From: Desulfococcaceae bacterium HSG8
GTDB lineage: Bacteria > Desulfobacterota > Desulfobacteria > Desulfobacterales > 4be13
Direction: 5' to 3'
NCBI GenBank assembly: GCA_030378015.1
Contig: JAUCGG010000026.1
Location: 1-38,647 of the forward strand
DNA length: 38,647 bases
In this document: positions 7,706 to 17,489 of the stretch, in pieces
Numbering within the stretch: the first letter of the stretch is position 1
How the letters are laid out: every line of letters begins with the position of its first letter
The notes under the pieces: model-generated
Database searches by the model: none
What the model was told of the DNA's origin: nothing
Seen by the model: only the letters and a program-made list of their open reading frames with translations
Made by a program: the position numbers and the translations under genes

Positions 7706-10700
7706 ATGCAGGCAAAAGCTTATGAAATCAGCCGTATGATAGCAGCGGTGTTTTGTATTTTCTTTACGTATTCCCTGATTCCCGATGCATCATTCGCGGA
7801 AGCTGATACAGGTAAATCACAGGGGCAGCTTATGTTTGAAAAACAGATTATTGTACGTGAGCGGGATGGAAAAGTCGGGGAGAAAGAGGGTTTTCAGAGA
7901 ATGGTTCGTTCCGTGAGCAATCATGCTTATGCAAAAGTCTCTGAAAGAAGGCACGTCAAGGCAGCAAAGAGATATGATCGCGATAACTCGGAAAGATCGG
8001 ATAAGCCCAACCTGGCCCCCTTCAGACCGAGTGATTGGGATGGTGAAATCGTTGTTTCCGATAAAGCCGGTACGAACAGTGAAAACACAATATATGCCGG
8101 AGAGATGGGCTACATTGATTATGCAGTGACAAATAACGGAACTGCGGATACTGATGAAATATTTTGTTCAAAACTTTATATCAACGGAATTCAGGTAAAG
8201 CGAACTTATACAGAGGGATTACAACAGGAATACTATTCGTATTCGGAAGATTTTGAATACACTTTTTCAGAGCCCGGGAGCTATACTTTAAAATTGGTCT
8301 GTGATGCAGATAACAATGTTGCGGAATCAGATGAGAATGACAACGAATATGAACGCGATAAAAATGTGCCGGATGTTGCAGGCAAACCTAATCTGCTCCC
8401 CCATAATCCGTCAGGCTGGGATGATAAAATTGTAGTGTCTGATAAAATGGGCACAAATACAGAAAATACAATATATCCAGGAAATACGGCGTATATTGAT
8501 TTTGCGTGTACCAATGACGGAACCGCTGATGTCAGTGAGAGCTTTTCTATAGAGCTTTATGTCAATGATATTCAGGTAACCCGAATTTCTGATCCCGGAG
8601 CTCCGGCGGGTTTTTTTGTCTTTTATGAGGATGTGGAATACGCCTTTCCCCAGGCAGAAGTTTATACATTAAGACTGATATGCGATGCGGACAATGATGT
8701 TTCAGAATCAGATGAAAATGATAATGAATATAAGCGTGATAAGTATATTCCGGATTTTGACGAAGCATTCGATATAACACCCTTCAGACCACCAGGCTGG
8801 AGTGATAAGATTGTGGTGTCTGGTACTTCCGGTACTTATACTGACAGTCCGCTACTGACTGGAAATACGGCATATATCCACTTTTCATGCGGTCCCGATA
8901 TGAATGATGCATCTTATGATGATAATATTGTTGAGGGGGTTTATATTAATGAGGGGTTTTATACAGAACTTTATATTAACGGGGAGTCAGTAATCTATGG
9001 GTCTTTTAGTCGCTTATATCAACGAGGATATTCACCTGTAGAAAATTTTGAATACATATTTCCTCAAGCTGGAACCTATAATTTAAGACTCGTATGCGAC
9101 GCTCACAACAACATAAACGAATCAGACGAGAGCGATAATGAATATCAGCGGGATGTAACGATCCTGGCACTTCCGTCAAATGATGACTTTGCCAACTCGT
9201 CAGTGCTGACGGGAATGTCAGGGCACGCAAATGGGTCAAATGCTTTTGCCACCAAAGAAACGGACGAACCGGATCACGCGGGTAAAAGCGGAGGAAAATC
9301 CTTATGGTGGACATGGACAGCTCCCGAAACCGGATATTTTGGTTTTGATACCCATGGCAGTGATTTCAATACGTTGCTTGCAGTTTATACTGGTACAGAT
9401 ATTGCGCATCTGACAAAAATCGCAAGGAATGATAATGACGGGAGTGCAAACAGAAACAGCGGTCTCATTTTCCGGGCTCAGCCAGGCATTCGGTATTACA
9501 TCGCCGTGGACGGATATACTGAAGCTTCAGGGGACATCATTCTCAACTGGGAGGAAGATATACCTTTAAGATTGGAATCCGCTGAGCCCAACTATAGTTC
9601 TTCAGGGCAAAAATTGGAGACAACACTGACAGGCACCGGCTTTGACAAAAATACCAGGGTGATGATGTACTCGGATAATATTGCCTGTTCCGCAGACACA
9701 CCAGGTTCTGCTGTCGGACTAGCAATATCAGGAACTACGGCTTATGTGGCGGACGGGCCTGGAGGCTTGCAAATTGCAGATGTAAGTGACCTTCAAAATC
9801 CTGAACTTATCAGTTCTCTGGAAATAAAAGGTTCTGCCGTTGACGTCATAGTGAAGGGAACAACAGCTTATTTGGCAGGTCAGGATAACGAATTACATAT
9901 TATAGATGTAAATGAACCTGAGAATCCATATATTATCAGTTCGCTAACTCTTGAGGAGAGCCACGGTTTCCTCAGGGGACTCGCGCTCTCAGATACTGTG
10001 GTTTATTTGGCGGATGGCAGTGGTTCCGGATTGCATGTAATAAATGTGGAGGATCCTGATAATCCTTTCATTATCCTTTCCAAAGAACTTCTATGGGTTA
10101 GTGCTCCTATAGAAGAGCTTAGAAATATCATGCATAACGAAATTGTAGTGACCAATACGACTGCTTATATCGCGTATGGATACTCATACAAGGAAGGAGA
10201 TATCATTACTTCTTCTAAAGAAGAAGGAGGTTTGTACTTAATAGATGTAATGAACCCCGCAGACCCCACCCCTATCAGCTATTTGAACATTCCCAATCCG
10301 GCTAACGGCGTTACACTTTCCGGAACAACTGCTCTTGTTGCGGCTCAGGATGGCTTACAGATTATAGATGTGAGCCTTCCTTCAAGACCTGCTCTTATCA
10401 GCACTGTGGAGACGCCGGATGAAGCATGGAGGGTCGCAGTGTCCGGTACGAACGCTTTTGTAACCTGCGGCGGTTCATCATGGGATGGACTGATGATTGT
10501 AGATATAACAGATATCGAAGATCCTCAAATTATTACATCTATAGAGACGCCGAGCGGTACTCCCAAAGAAATAGCGGTTTCTGACACTGCTGTTTTTATG
10601 ACAGCGGAGGAAGCTGGTCTGATTATTCTGCCCCTGCCGGTTGAAATAAAACCGGTGACTGTAAACAGTGATACAAGTCTTTCTCTGACTCTTCCCGGTA

Positions 10701-13700
10701 CCGAGATACCCGATTCTTATTTTCTATGTGTTTTTAACGGAAGAGAGTACTACAAACTAAGCGACGCTGTCACTTTTGAACCCGATTGGACTCCGAAATC
10801 CGGGCAGCTTTCCATGAATGTGCGGGGAGAGGCTTTTATAAATGATAATCGGATAGAAAGTGAAGGCTATGTTATTGCTGCTTTCGGTCCCGCCGGAGTT
10901 TCTGACTGCCGGGGAACAGGAGAAATTACCCAATCTGGCAGGAAATGGGAATACGATCTCAGTATTACCTCCGACAGAGACGGAGAAGAAATCTCGTTCA
11001 AAATCTGGAACAGTAACAAAAGCCAGATATACAACGCGGAAACGACAATCATTTTTGAGAATGATGCTGCTGTCAGCCAGGATATTGATAAGCCCTTAAA
11101 AATTGATTCTGTTTATCCGACACTCGGTGTGGCAGATCAGGAACTGAAAGTAACCCTGAACGGCACCAGGCTTGATGAGTACAGCGGAATTTCATTCCGT
11201 CCGGATATTATGAACAAAAGATCGGTTACCGCTTCTGTAGATACACCGGGGCTTGCTAAGGAAGTCGCTGTGTCAGGTTCCACCGCGTTGGTAGCAGACG
11301 GATGGAGAGGAGTGCAGGTGATTGACCTGAGCACGCCCCTGGGTCCCTCTGTTGTCGCTTCTGTGGATATGCCGGGAAGTGCCCGCGGAATCGCTGCCTC
11401 AGGTAAGACAGCTTACGCTATAGATGAGTTCGGTCTGCAAATCATTGATATAAGCGATCCTGCTGATGCCGCCATTATCAGCTCTTTAGAAACACCGGGC
11501 TATGCCAGCGGCATCGCTGTATCAGACACCAGGGTATATGTGGCAGATGATATGGGATTACAGATCATTGACGTGAGCATCCCTTCCAATCCTGCTATCA
11601 TCGGTTTCGCGGATACCCGCTATGATGCTGACAGTGTTGCTGTCTCTGGTACGATTGCTTATGTGACAGAAAAACCAGGCATATTGGAGATCATAGACAT
11701 AAGTGACGCTGAAAATCCTGCCATCATCGGTTCTGTGAATACGGAGACGTATGGCTATGCTTATGACATCGCTGTATCCGGCACCACTGCCTTTGTAGCG
11801 GGCAGGGGATTACAAATTATAGACGTGAGTAATCCTCAAAATCCTTATATTATCGGGCCTGTAAACACGGCGGGCGATAGTTACGGCGTCACTGTATCCG
11901 GCACCACTGCTTATGTGGCAAGCGGCAACAGAGGATTACATGTGATAAACGTGAGTGACCCTGGAAATGCCTCCATCATAAGTTCTGTAGAACTGTCAGA
12001 TATGTCCCAGGGGATTACAGTCTCTGGAACGACTGTTTATATAGCAGCAGGAGATAGCGGCTTATACGTTATAGACATGAACGATATCTTCAGTCTTCCT
12101 GTAGGTTTTGTGGAGATGTCAAATTCTGTCAAAGAAGTCGGGGTATCAGGTGCGACTGCATGCGTGGCGGATTACAAGGGATTGAAAACGATAGACATGA
12201 GCAACCCCGCGAATCCTATCATTACCGGACAGTTGGACATAGCGGGTACTGTTCGCGGAATTGAGATGTCAGGGGCAATTGCGTATATGGCGACATCGGA
12301 CGGATTGCAAGTGGCAGACGTGAGCAATCCTGGAAATCCCGTTATTATCGGCACTGTTAAGACACCGGACAGTGCTCACGCTGTCAGCATATCAGGAACG
12401 ACTGCGTATGTGGCAGCCTATGATAGCGGGTTGCAAGTGATAGACGTGAGTGATCCTGGAAATCCCGCTATTATCGGATCTGTGGATACAGCAGGTTCAG
12501 CCGTGGAACTCACAGTGATAAATGACATAGTCTATCTGACAACCGGGTATTCTACAAATGAGTCGTTACAGATCATAGACGTAAGTAATCCGGTAAATCC
12601 TGCCATTATCGGTTCTCTTGAGATGGTGAATTATGGCAGAGAAATAGCAGTTTCAGACAAAATTGCATATATTGCAGCCGGATACAGCGGATTGCAAGTG
12701 ATAGACGTAAATGATCCGGAGAACCCGAAAATTATCGGTTCTGTTGACATGCCTGATGATGCAGAAGGAGTCACACTGTCGGGTACCACTGCCTATGTGG
12801 TATCCGGTGACAGCGGATTACAAATTATAGATGTGAGCAAGCCTTCAAATCCTGCCATTATCGGCTCCGTTATTACACCGGGAGATGCCAACGGCGTTTT
12901 TATAGAAGACACCACAGCTTATATCGCATGTAGTGAGGGTTTGCAAATTCTTGAAGCACTGCCTTCGGAGATGGAAATCGCTCCTGAAAGAATAACAGTA
13001 AACAGCGAAACAAATATATCCGTTAATCTTCCTGCTCCCCTGCTGTCCGGTCACTATACGCTGAAGATTTTCAATGAGACCGAAAGCTATGAATCGGAGG
13101 ATGCAGTTACCTTTGTCACCCCCGAAGAATCCTATCTCCTGGACACCAAAGCCGTCATCGTGGCGGGCGGGAGTACCGGCCCGGAAAACAAAATCTGGGA
13201 AGAAACAAAGAAGGCAGCCGACTATGCCTACGACGCCCTGCTGTATCAGGGCTACACAGCCGAGAGCATCTATTACCTCAGCCCGGATCACGAGCTGGGT
13301 TCGGACAGGACTGACGGATTATCTTCGGCGGAGAACCTTTCCTATGTGCTGAACACCTGGGCACATGAGGAACCCGAAGCTGCCGAGCTACTGCTGTATA
13401 TGGTGGATCACGGCAATAAAGAAACATTCAGCATCAGCGCCGACGAAAAAATCCGTGTGCAGGAACTGGACACATGGCTGGATGCATTGCAGACACCGCA
13501 GGATGACTCACAGGATCCGATCCCCGTCATCGTCATCTATGACGCCTGCCAGTCGGGAACCTTTCTCCCCGGACTGGAACCGCCGTGGGGAGCGGAACGT
13601 GTGGTCATCACGAGCGCATCCGCGGAAAATGCCAATATGCTGGTTTCCGGAACCCTGTCATTCTCCTGGCAGTTCTGGGATGCGATCTACAAAGGGGCAA

Positions 13701-15298
13701 CCGTGGGGGAGGCGTTCTCCCATGCGAAGGGCCAGATGGAAACCTACCAAACCGCGCTGCTGAATGCGAACGGAAACAGCATAGGAAACGAGGATGAGGA
13801 TACAGCACTGGCCTCGGGCATGAAAATCCGCAGGGGATACCGCCCCCAGGCCGATGTGCCGTATATTTATGATATATCCCGTGCTCAGATCATTTACGAT
13901 CCGGAAACTTCTGCAACACTCCGGGCATCCGTAAGCTATGTTGAAGATTCATCGGAAATCCGCCGGGTATGGGCAATCATCACGCCCCCGGATTTCGATC
14001 CCGGGGCACCGGACAACCCGGTAACCGATCTCCTCGAAGCCGAACTGGCGGATGCCGGCGACGGTATTTACGAGGGGATTTATGACGGCTTTGACAAAAA
14101 GGGAAGATATGAGATCAAAATGTGCGCGGTGAGCAGAAAAGGGGTATATGCACTATTCAGAGACACGGTGGTCGTAAAAAGCGCGGAATACATCGCCGAA
14201 GTCCGGTGCGATGAGACGGTGCTGTCCGGAACCGATGCAACGGCGCTGCTGTACGCTGTGAGTACGGGAAAAACGGATCCCGGCATCGCACGGGTATGGG
14301 CGGAAATCAGTCCGTGGGGACAGGCTGCGGTTACAGCGGAATTCCGTGGTCCGGATAATGACAATGTTTACGAAGGAAGCTTCGGGGATTTTACCACGGA
14401 GGGAACATATAACGCGGCTGTTTACGCCGAGGATACGGAAGGGTTTGTCTGCCCGCCTGCTGTGATTTCCTTTATCTGGTCGGAAACCGGGTCGGAGGCA
14501 GACAGATATGAGAACGACGACACTTTCGGAGAAGCAGATGTTCTTGAAATCGGAACTTCCGGCGAAATCCGGCATCATACCTTCCACAACGCGGGAGACG
14601 AGGACTGGACGGTGTTCTACGGTGTGGGCGGAAAAACTTACACTGTCAGAGCAGGCGCTCAGGGGCCGCTGTGCGACCCCGTTATCGAAATTCTGAGGTT
14701 CGGCAACAGCTCGCCGGAACCGGCTGCGGAACTGACAGTAAACGAAGCCGGGCCCGGAAAAGACGAATCCGCGGACTGGACATGCCCGGAGACAAGTTAT
14801 TACTGGTATGTGAAAGTGAGCAACGCGGATCCGGGAGTTTTCGGAAAAGATGTGAGCTACACTCTTGAAGCTTACCTGCCGATTGCTGCAGATACCGCAA
14901 CTGTGAGAGGCACAGTCACCGACCTTTTCGGAAATCCTGTTGCCGGAGCGGGGATTCTGATAAGCGGCGGAGGTTCCGCCCTGAGCCGTTACGACGGGAG
15001 CTATACTGTCAGTTATCCGCCGGGAACATACACCCTGAGAGCCGATGCGGAGGGATATGGGAGAACCTTATTTCCCGTGACAGTGACGGCGGATGAGACT
15101 CTCACCCTGGATATCGTTATGATGCCTGTCGAAAAGAATATAGCGGGAACTCCTCTGGGAGACGCGCTTCTTATTCTGCAGCTGCTGACCGGAGAAACAT
15201 CTTATCTTCACATATCCGGTCAGCCGGATGTGAACGGGGACGACAAAATCGGGCTGGAGGAGGTGATTTATCTTCTGCAAAACGTAGCTGGGAAATAA
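7706..15298 (+). CDS. Giant secreted CARDB / LVIVD-propeller / caspase-like / dockerin protein
   Basis: The 2530-aa protein follows an AAGGAGG site and has a signal peptide (about 1-32). Visible in order: three CARDB repeats (about 100-222, 227-345, 354-488, each ending ESDE-DNEYxRD); a beta domain with SLWWTWTAPETGYF (about 491-620); a first split IPT/TIG-like domain holding 7 LVIVD repeats (about 660-980); a beta domain (about 1028-1130); a second split TIG-like domain holding 14 LVIVD repeats (about 1170-1750); a caspase-like protease (about 1814-2045, His1902 in MVDHGNKETF, Cys1948 in IYDACQSGTF); two beta-sandwich modules; a PPC-like domain (about 2268-2390); a carboxypeptidase-regulatory-like domain (about 2398-2480); and a C-terminal dockerin (Ca loop DVNGDDKIGLEE). 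The LVIVD repeats suggest beta-propellers for binding. The frame is intact throughout. A surface-bound or released protease with large recognition arms is the inference. Confidence 0.85.
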   Translation: MQAKAYEISRMIAAVFCIFFTYSLIPDASFAEADTGKSQGQLMFEKQIIVRERDGKVGEKEGFQRMVRSVSNHAYAKVSERRHVKAAKRYDRDNSERSDKPNLAPFRPSDWDGEIVVSDKAGTNSENTIYAGEMGYIDYAVTNNGTADTDEIFCSKLYINGIQVKRTYTEGLQQEYYSYSEDFEYTFSEPGSYTLKLVCDADNNVAESDENDNEYERDKNVPDVAGKPNLLPHNPSGWDDKIVVSDKMGTNTENTIYPGNTAYIDFACTNDGTADVSESFSIELYVNDIQVTRISDPGAPAGFFVFYEDVEYAFPQAEVYTLRLICDADNDVSESDENDNEYKRDKYIPDFDEAFDITPFRPPGWSDKIVVSGTSGTYTDSPLLTGNTAYIHFSCGPDMNDASYDDNIVEGVYINEGFYTELYINGESVIYGSFSRLYQRGYSPVENFEYIFPQAGTYNLRLVCDAHNNINESDESDNEYQRDVTILALPSNDDFANSSVLTGMSGHANGSNAFATKETDEPDHAGKSGGKSLWWTWTAPETGYFGFDTHGSDFNTLLAVYTGTDIAHLTKIARNDNDGSANRNSGLIFRAQPGIRYYIAVDGYTEASGDIILNWEEDIPLRLESAEPNYSSSGQKLETTLTGTGFDKNTRVMMYSDNIACSADTPGSAVGLAISGTTAYVADGPGGLQIADVSDLQNPELISSLEIKGSAVDVIVKGTTAYLAGQDNELHIIDVNEPENPYIISSLTLEESHGFLRGLALSDTVVYLADGSGSGLHVINVEDPDNPFIILSKELLWVSAPIEELRNIMHNEIVVTNTTAYIAYGYSYKEGDIITSSKEEGGLYLIDVMNPADPTPISYLNIPNPANGVTLSGTTALVAAQDGLQIIDVSLPSRPALISTVETPDEAWRVAVSGTNAFVTCGGSSWDGLMIVDITDIEDPQIITSIETPSGTPKEIAVSDTAVFMTAEEAGLIILPLPVEIKPVTVNSDTSLSLTLPGTEIPDSYFLCVFNGREYYKLSDAVTFEPDWTPKSGQLSMNVRGEAFINDNRIESEGYVIAAFGPAGVSDCRGTGEITQSGRKWEYDLSITSDRDGEEISFKIWNSNKSQIYNAETTIIFENDAAVSQDIDKPLKIDSVYPTLGVADQELKVTLNGTRLDEYSGISFRPDIMNKRSVTASVDTPGLAKEVAVSGSTALVADGWRGVQVIDLSTPLGPSVVASVDMPGSARGIAASGKTAYAIDEFGLQIIDISDPADAAIISSLETPGYASGIAVSDTRVYVADDMGLQIIDVSIPSNPAIIGFADTRYDADSVAVSGTIAYVTEKPGILEIIDISDAENPAIIGSVNTETYGYAYDIAVSGTTAFVAGRGLQIIDVSNPQNPYIIGPVNTAGDSYGVTVSGTTAYVASGNRGLHVINVSDPGNASIISSVELSDMSQGITVSGTTVYIAAGDSGLYVIDMNDIFSLPVGFVEMSNSVKEVGVSGATACVADYKGLKTIDMSNPANPIITGQLDIAGTVRGIEMSGAIAYMATSDGLQVADVSNPGNPVIIGTVKTPDSAHAVSISGTTAYVAAYDSGLQVIDVSDPGNPAIIGSVDTAGSAVELTVINDIVYLTTGYSTNESLQIIDVSNPVNPAIIGSLEMVNYGREIAVSDKIAYIAAGYSGLQVIDVNDPENPKIIGSVDMPDDAEGVTLSGTTAYVVSGDSGLQIIDVSKPSNPAIIGSVITPGDANGVFIEDTTAYIACSEGLQILEALPSEMEIAPERITVNSETNISVNLPAPLLSGHYTLKIFNETESYESEDAVTFVTPEESYLLDTKAVIVAGGSTGPENKIWEETKKAADYAYDALLYQGYTAESIYYLSPDHELGSDRTDGLSSAENLSYVLNTWAHEEPEAAELLLYMVDHGNKETFSISADEKIRVQELDTWLDALQTPQDDSQDPIPVIVIYDACQSGTFLPGLEPPWGAERVVITSASAENANMLVSGTLSFSWQFWDAIYKGATVGEAFSHAKGQMETYQTALLNANGNSIGNEDEDTALASGMKIRRGYRPQADVPYIYDISRAQIIYDPETSATLRASVSYVEDSSEIRRVWAIITPPDFDPGAPDNPVTDLLEAELADAGDGIYEGIYDGFDKKGRYEIKMCAVSRKGVYALFRDTVVVKSAEYIAEVRCDETVLSGTDATALLYAVSTGKTDPGIARVWAEISPWGQAAVTAEFRGPDNDNVYEGSFGDFTTEGTYNAAVYAEDTEGFVCPPAVISFIWSETGSEADRYENDDTFGEADVLEIGTSGEIRHHTFHNAGDEDWTVFYGVGGKTYTVRAGAQGPLCDPVIEILRFGNSSPEPAAELTVNEAGPGKDESADWTCPETSYYWYVKVSNADPGVFGKDVSYTLEAYLPIAADTATVRGTVTDLFGNPVAGAGILISGGGSALSRYDGSYTVSYPPGTYTLRADAEGYGRTLFPVTVTADETLTLDIVMMPVEKNIAGTPLGDALLILQLLTGETSYLHISGQPDVNGDDKIGLEEVIYLLQNVAGK

Positions 15299-15531
15299 AA
15301 TTGGGCGGATCAGTCCGGGCGATCAAAGCCGAGCGATCAATCGCCCGGCTGAAAGCGTAAGCGTTCGACTGATCTCACGCCGAAGTCATCCTAAAGGCAG
15401 CTATGCCTCGCCCGGATTTTAACGCCGCTTACCCGATCCACAACGTAATAGCTGCCTTCAGGCTGCTTCAGCTTTCAGCCCCGACATTGATGTCGGGGAA
15501 ATAATCAAAAACGCAAAAGAAGGAGGACATT
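15299..15531. repeat. Palindromic dispersed repeat between secreted-protein genes
   Basis: The gap holds short inverted repeats: a CCGGGCGATC/ATCGCCCGG pair near 15315-15346, a CCTAAAGGCAGCTAT / ATAGCTGCCTTCAGG pair across about 15390-15465, and CCCCGACATTGATGTCGGGG near 15480-15499. Parts of the same family occur at 5540-5600, 19951-19971 and 20211-20275. No gene is seen. AAGGAGG just before 15532 serves the next gene. Confidence 0.65.
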
Positions 15532-16854
15532 ATGAAACTAAACAAACTCATTTACCTTGCAATGCTGACAGTATTAGGAACACTTTTCATTCCCCGGACA
15601 GGTGCTGAAGCCTCGCCGGTTATCAGCAGCGTATCAGAAACTCAGACTTTGTACGGGAAATATACCGCTGCAGAACTGTGGGCAGAAGTAATTCCTGAAA
15701 ACGAGGATAAAGAGATCAGCCGGGTATGGGCGGAGATTATTCCTCCTCTTCCGGTTTCCGAACCCCCTGTAGCAGAACTTCAAGACTCTGACAATGACAA
15801 TATTTACACCGGAATTTACGAGGGGTTTACAGAAGAGGGAAAATATCGGATTTTCATTAAGGCTGAGGATACAGAGGGAGATATCTCTTCCAGCCAGACT
15901 ATGGTCATCCGTGAACCGGATGCTGATGATTATGAAGAAGATGATATCCCTGAGCAGGCAAATATTATCGTTCTCAATAAAAAGACCCCTCAGGAGCATA
16001 ATTTCCATAAACAGGGGGATGAGGACTGGTTGAAATTCTACGGGCTGAAGGGGGAGAGTTATGTGGTGAAAGTTATTGATCCGGAGCCGGACTGCGATAT
16101 CGTTATCGAACTTTATGAAGCGAACAGTGCGGCGGCTTTGGAAAATTCAGCCGACGACGATGAATATTTATTGCTGAAAGACGGAATTCATTATGTAAAG
16201 CTTTCCAACGATAATCCGGATAAATACGGTGAGTTTACGGGATATAAGGTTGAAGTGATCCTGAAGAAGATGCCTGAAGCAGTTCTCTTTACAGGCACTG
16301 TAACAAATGCCTTTTCCCGGATCCCCCTCGGAGATGTGATGCTTAAAACATCCCAAAATTATTCCGCACTGAGCGAAGGGGATGACGGAAGCTACACCAT
16401 GTATCACAGCGCGCTGGGCGAGGCTGATTCCTATCCTGACAATGCCCCGGTTACGATGACAGCAATGTTCCCAGGATATGAGATGTTTCAGAGACTGGTG
16501 TTTATGACCACAGAGGGATTCAAAGTCCTGCCCGAATCCGAAGATACCGGCAGCGGAACCCCCGAAAGAACGCCGTCCAAGAGCAAAAAAGATACGGATG
16601 TGAATGCTGCGGATCTTGTTAGGTGGGACGGGATAATCGAAATGGTTCCTCTCCTCGGTCTCGGAGATATTAACGGAGATGATAATGTTGATCTGAAGGA
16701 TGCTGTTATTGCCTTGCAGGTTCTGGTAAGCGCAGATACGAAAGAACCTGTCCGGTCAGACTATGGTGAATCAGGTGCCGATGTGAACGGAGATGCCAGA
16801 GTGGGAACAGAAGAAGTCATTCATATATTGCAGTATTCAGCAATATTGAGGTAA
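15532..16854 (+). CDS. Secreted dockerin protein, protease-free relative of the caspase-like proteins
   Basis: The 440-aa protein has a signal peptide (about 1-25). A single beta-sandwich module follows (about 28-135, SRVWAEIIPP and DSDNDNIYTGIYEGF), clearly homologous to the modules after the caspase domains. A PPC-like domain (about 140-245, EDDIPEQAN and HKQGDEDWLKFYG), a carboxypeptidase-regulatory-like domain (about 255-335) and a canonical two-loop dockerin (about 375-440, DINGDDNVDLKDA and DVNGDARVGTEE) complete it. In effect it is the C-terminal half of the neighbouring giant protein without the protease. Start supported by AAGGAGG. Role unknown; a structural or competitor partner of the caspase proteins is possible but not shown. 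Confidence 0.8.
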   Translation: MKLNKLIYLAMLTVLGTLFIPRTGAEASPVISSVSETQTLYGKYTAAELWAEVIPENEDKEISRVWAEIIPPLPVSEPPVAELQDSDNDNIYTGIYEGFTEEGKYRIFIKAEDTEGDISSSQTMVIREPDADDYEEDDIPEQANIIVLNKKTPQEHNFHKQGDEDWLKFYGLKGESYVVKVIDPEPDCDIVIELYEANSAAALENSADDDEYLLLKDGIHYVKLSNDNPDKYGEFTGYKVEVILKKMPEAVLFTGTVTNAFSRIPLGDVMLKTSQNYSALSEGDDGSYTMYHSALGEADSYPDNAPVTMTAMFPGYEMFQRLVFMTTEGFKVLPESEDTGSGTPERTPSKSKKDTDVNAADLVRWDGIIEMVPLLGLGDINGDDNVDLKDAVIALQVLVSADTKEPVRSDYGESGADVNGDARVGTEEVIHILQYSAILR

Positions 16855-16912
16855 ACAGAGGATGGCATCCTTCATTTGTCACTTTACAGTTTAATGTATA
16901 ACGATTTTTCCT

Positions 16913-17146
16913 GATTATAACGGATTTTGGGGAGGCACTTTCCTGTCCCGGGGGGACATCCGGGAATAGCCCGGCAATTCATTGCCGGGCTGCACAGCCT
17001 GCCGGAGAGTCCCGCAGGGACGACTGATTCAGTCGTCCCTGCGGGACTCCGGAGATGTTCATGTCCTTACCCGGCAATGAATTGCCGGGCTGTTCTCAGA
17101 TGTCCCTCCGGGACAAAAAATACCATCCCCAAAATCCGTTATAATC
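16913..17146. mobile_element. Large imperfect palindrome with perfect inverted ends (MITE-like)
   Basis: The ends at 16913-16933 and 17126-17146 are perfect 21-base inverted repeats, extendable outward to 24. The centre (about 17006-17050) is a perfect hairpin, GTCCCGCAGGGACGACTGA mirrored. Two CCCGGCAATT/AATTGCCGGG hairpins lie symmetrically between ends and centre. No coding capacity. A fragment of the same family (GAGTCCCGCAGGGACTGCTG, then GCCCGGCAATTTATTG) occurs at about 26330-26372. The region 16855-17584 holds no intact gene. Confidence 0.7.
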
Positions 17147-17202
17147 AGGATTTTTCAAATCGTTTTAAACAATTTGAAAAATTGTTCTACAGCCGGAAAA
17201 AG

Positions 17203-17368
17203 GGGTGTGTCCCACCTTTTGCACAGAGCCGGTTATCCGCCGGGTGTACGGATTCAGCCGCTTTCGGATATAAAGAAATTTTATCAGTATTTTCAGGGTA
17301 ATGATCCGAAATTCCGCCCTGAGTGTTCGTTCTGATCAACCATTTTGTGCAAAAGGTGGGACACACCC
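17203..17368. mobile_element. 166-bp element with 23-bp perfect inverted ends
   Basis: Bases 17203-17225 (GGGTGTGTCCCACC, then TTTTGCACA) are the exact reverse complement of 17346-17368. The 120-base interior encodes nothing obvious. The structure fits a MITE or a solo remnant of a transposon, but a target duplication cannot be recognised at its edges. Confidence 0.6.
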
Positions 17369-17404
17369 GGGAAAAGTGTAAAATGCCCAGAAGAGGAACA
17401 AAAC

Positions 17405-17485
17405 ATGAAATCATCCCCGCGTATCGAATCTCTCCGTGTCCGCAATCGCAGTTACCGGGTTTTAAGGAAGGCTCATGGCTTATAA
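17405..17485 (+). pseudogene. Possible 5' fragment of an AAA-ATPase gene
   Basis: An ATG at 17405 preceded by GAGGAA opens 26 codons containing SPRIESLRVRNRSYRVLR. This resembles the first strand of many OLD/RecF-like AAA ATPases (RIESLRVxNYRxLRDV), with a two-residue insertion. It stops four bases before the left end of the insertion sequence. The match is short, so the identity is tentative. Confidence 0.35.
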
Positions 17486-17489
17486 CTGC

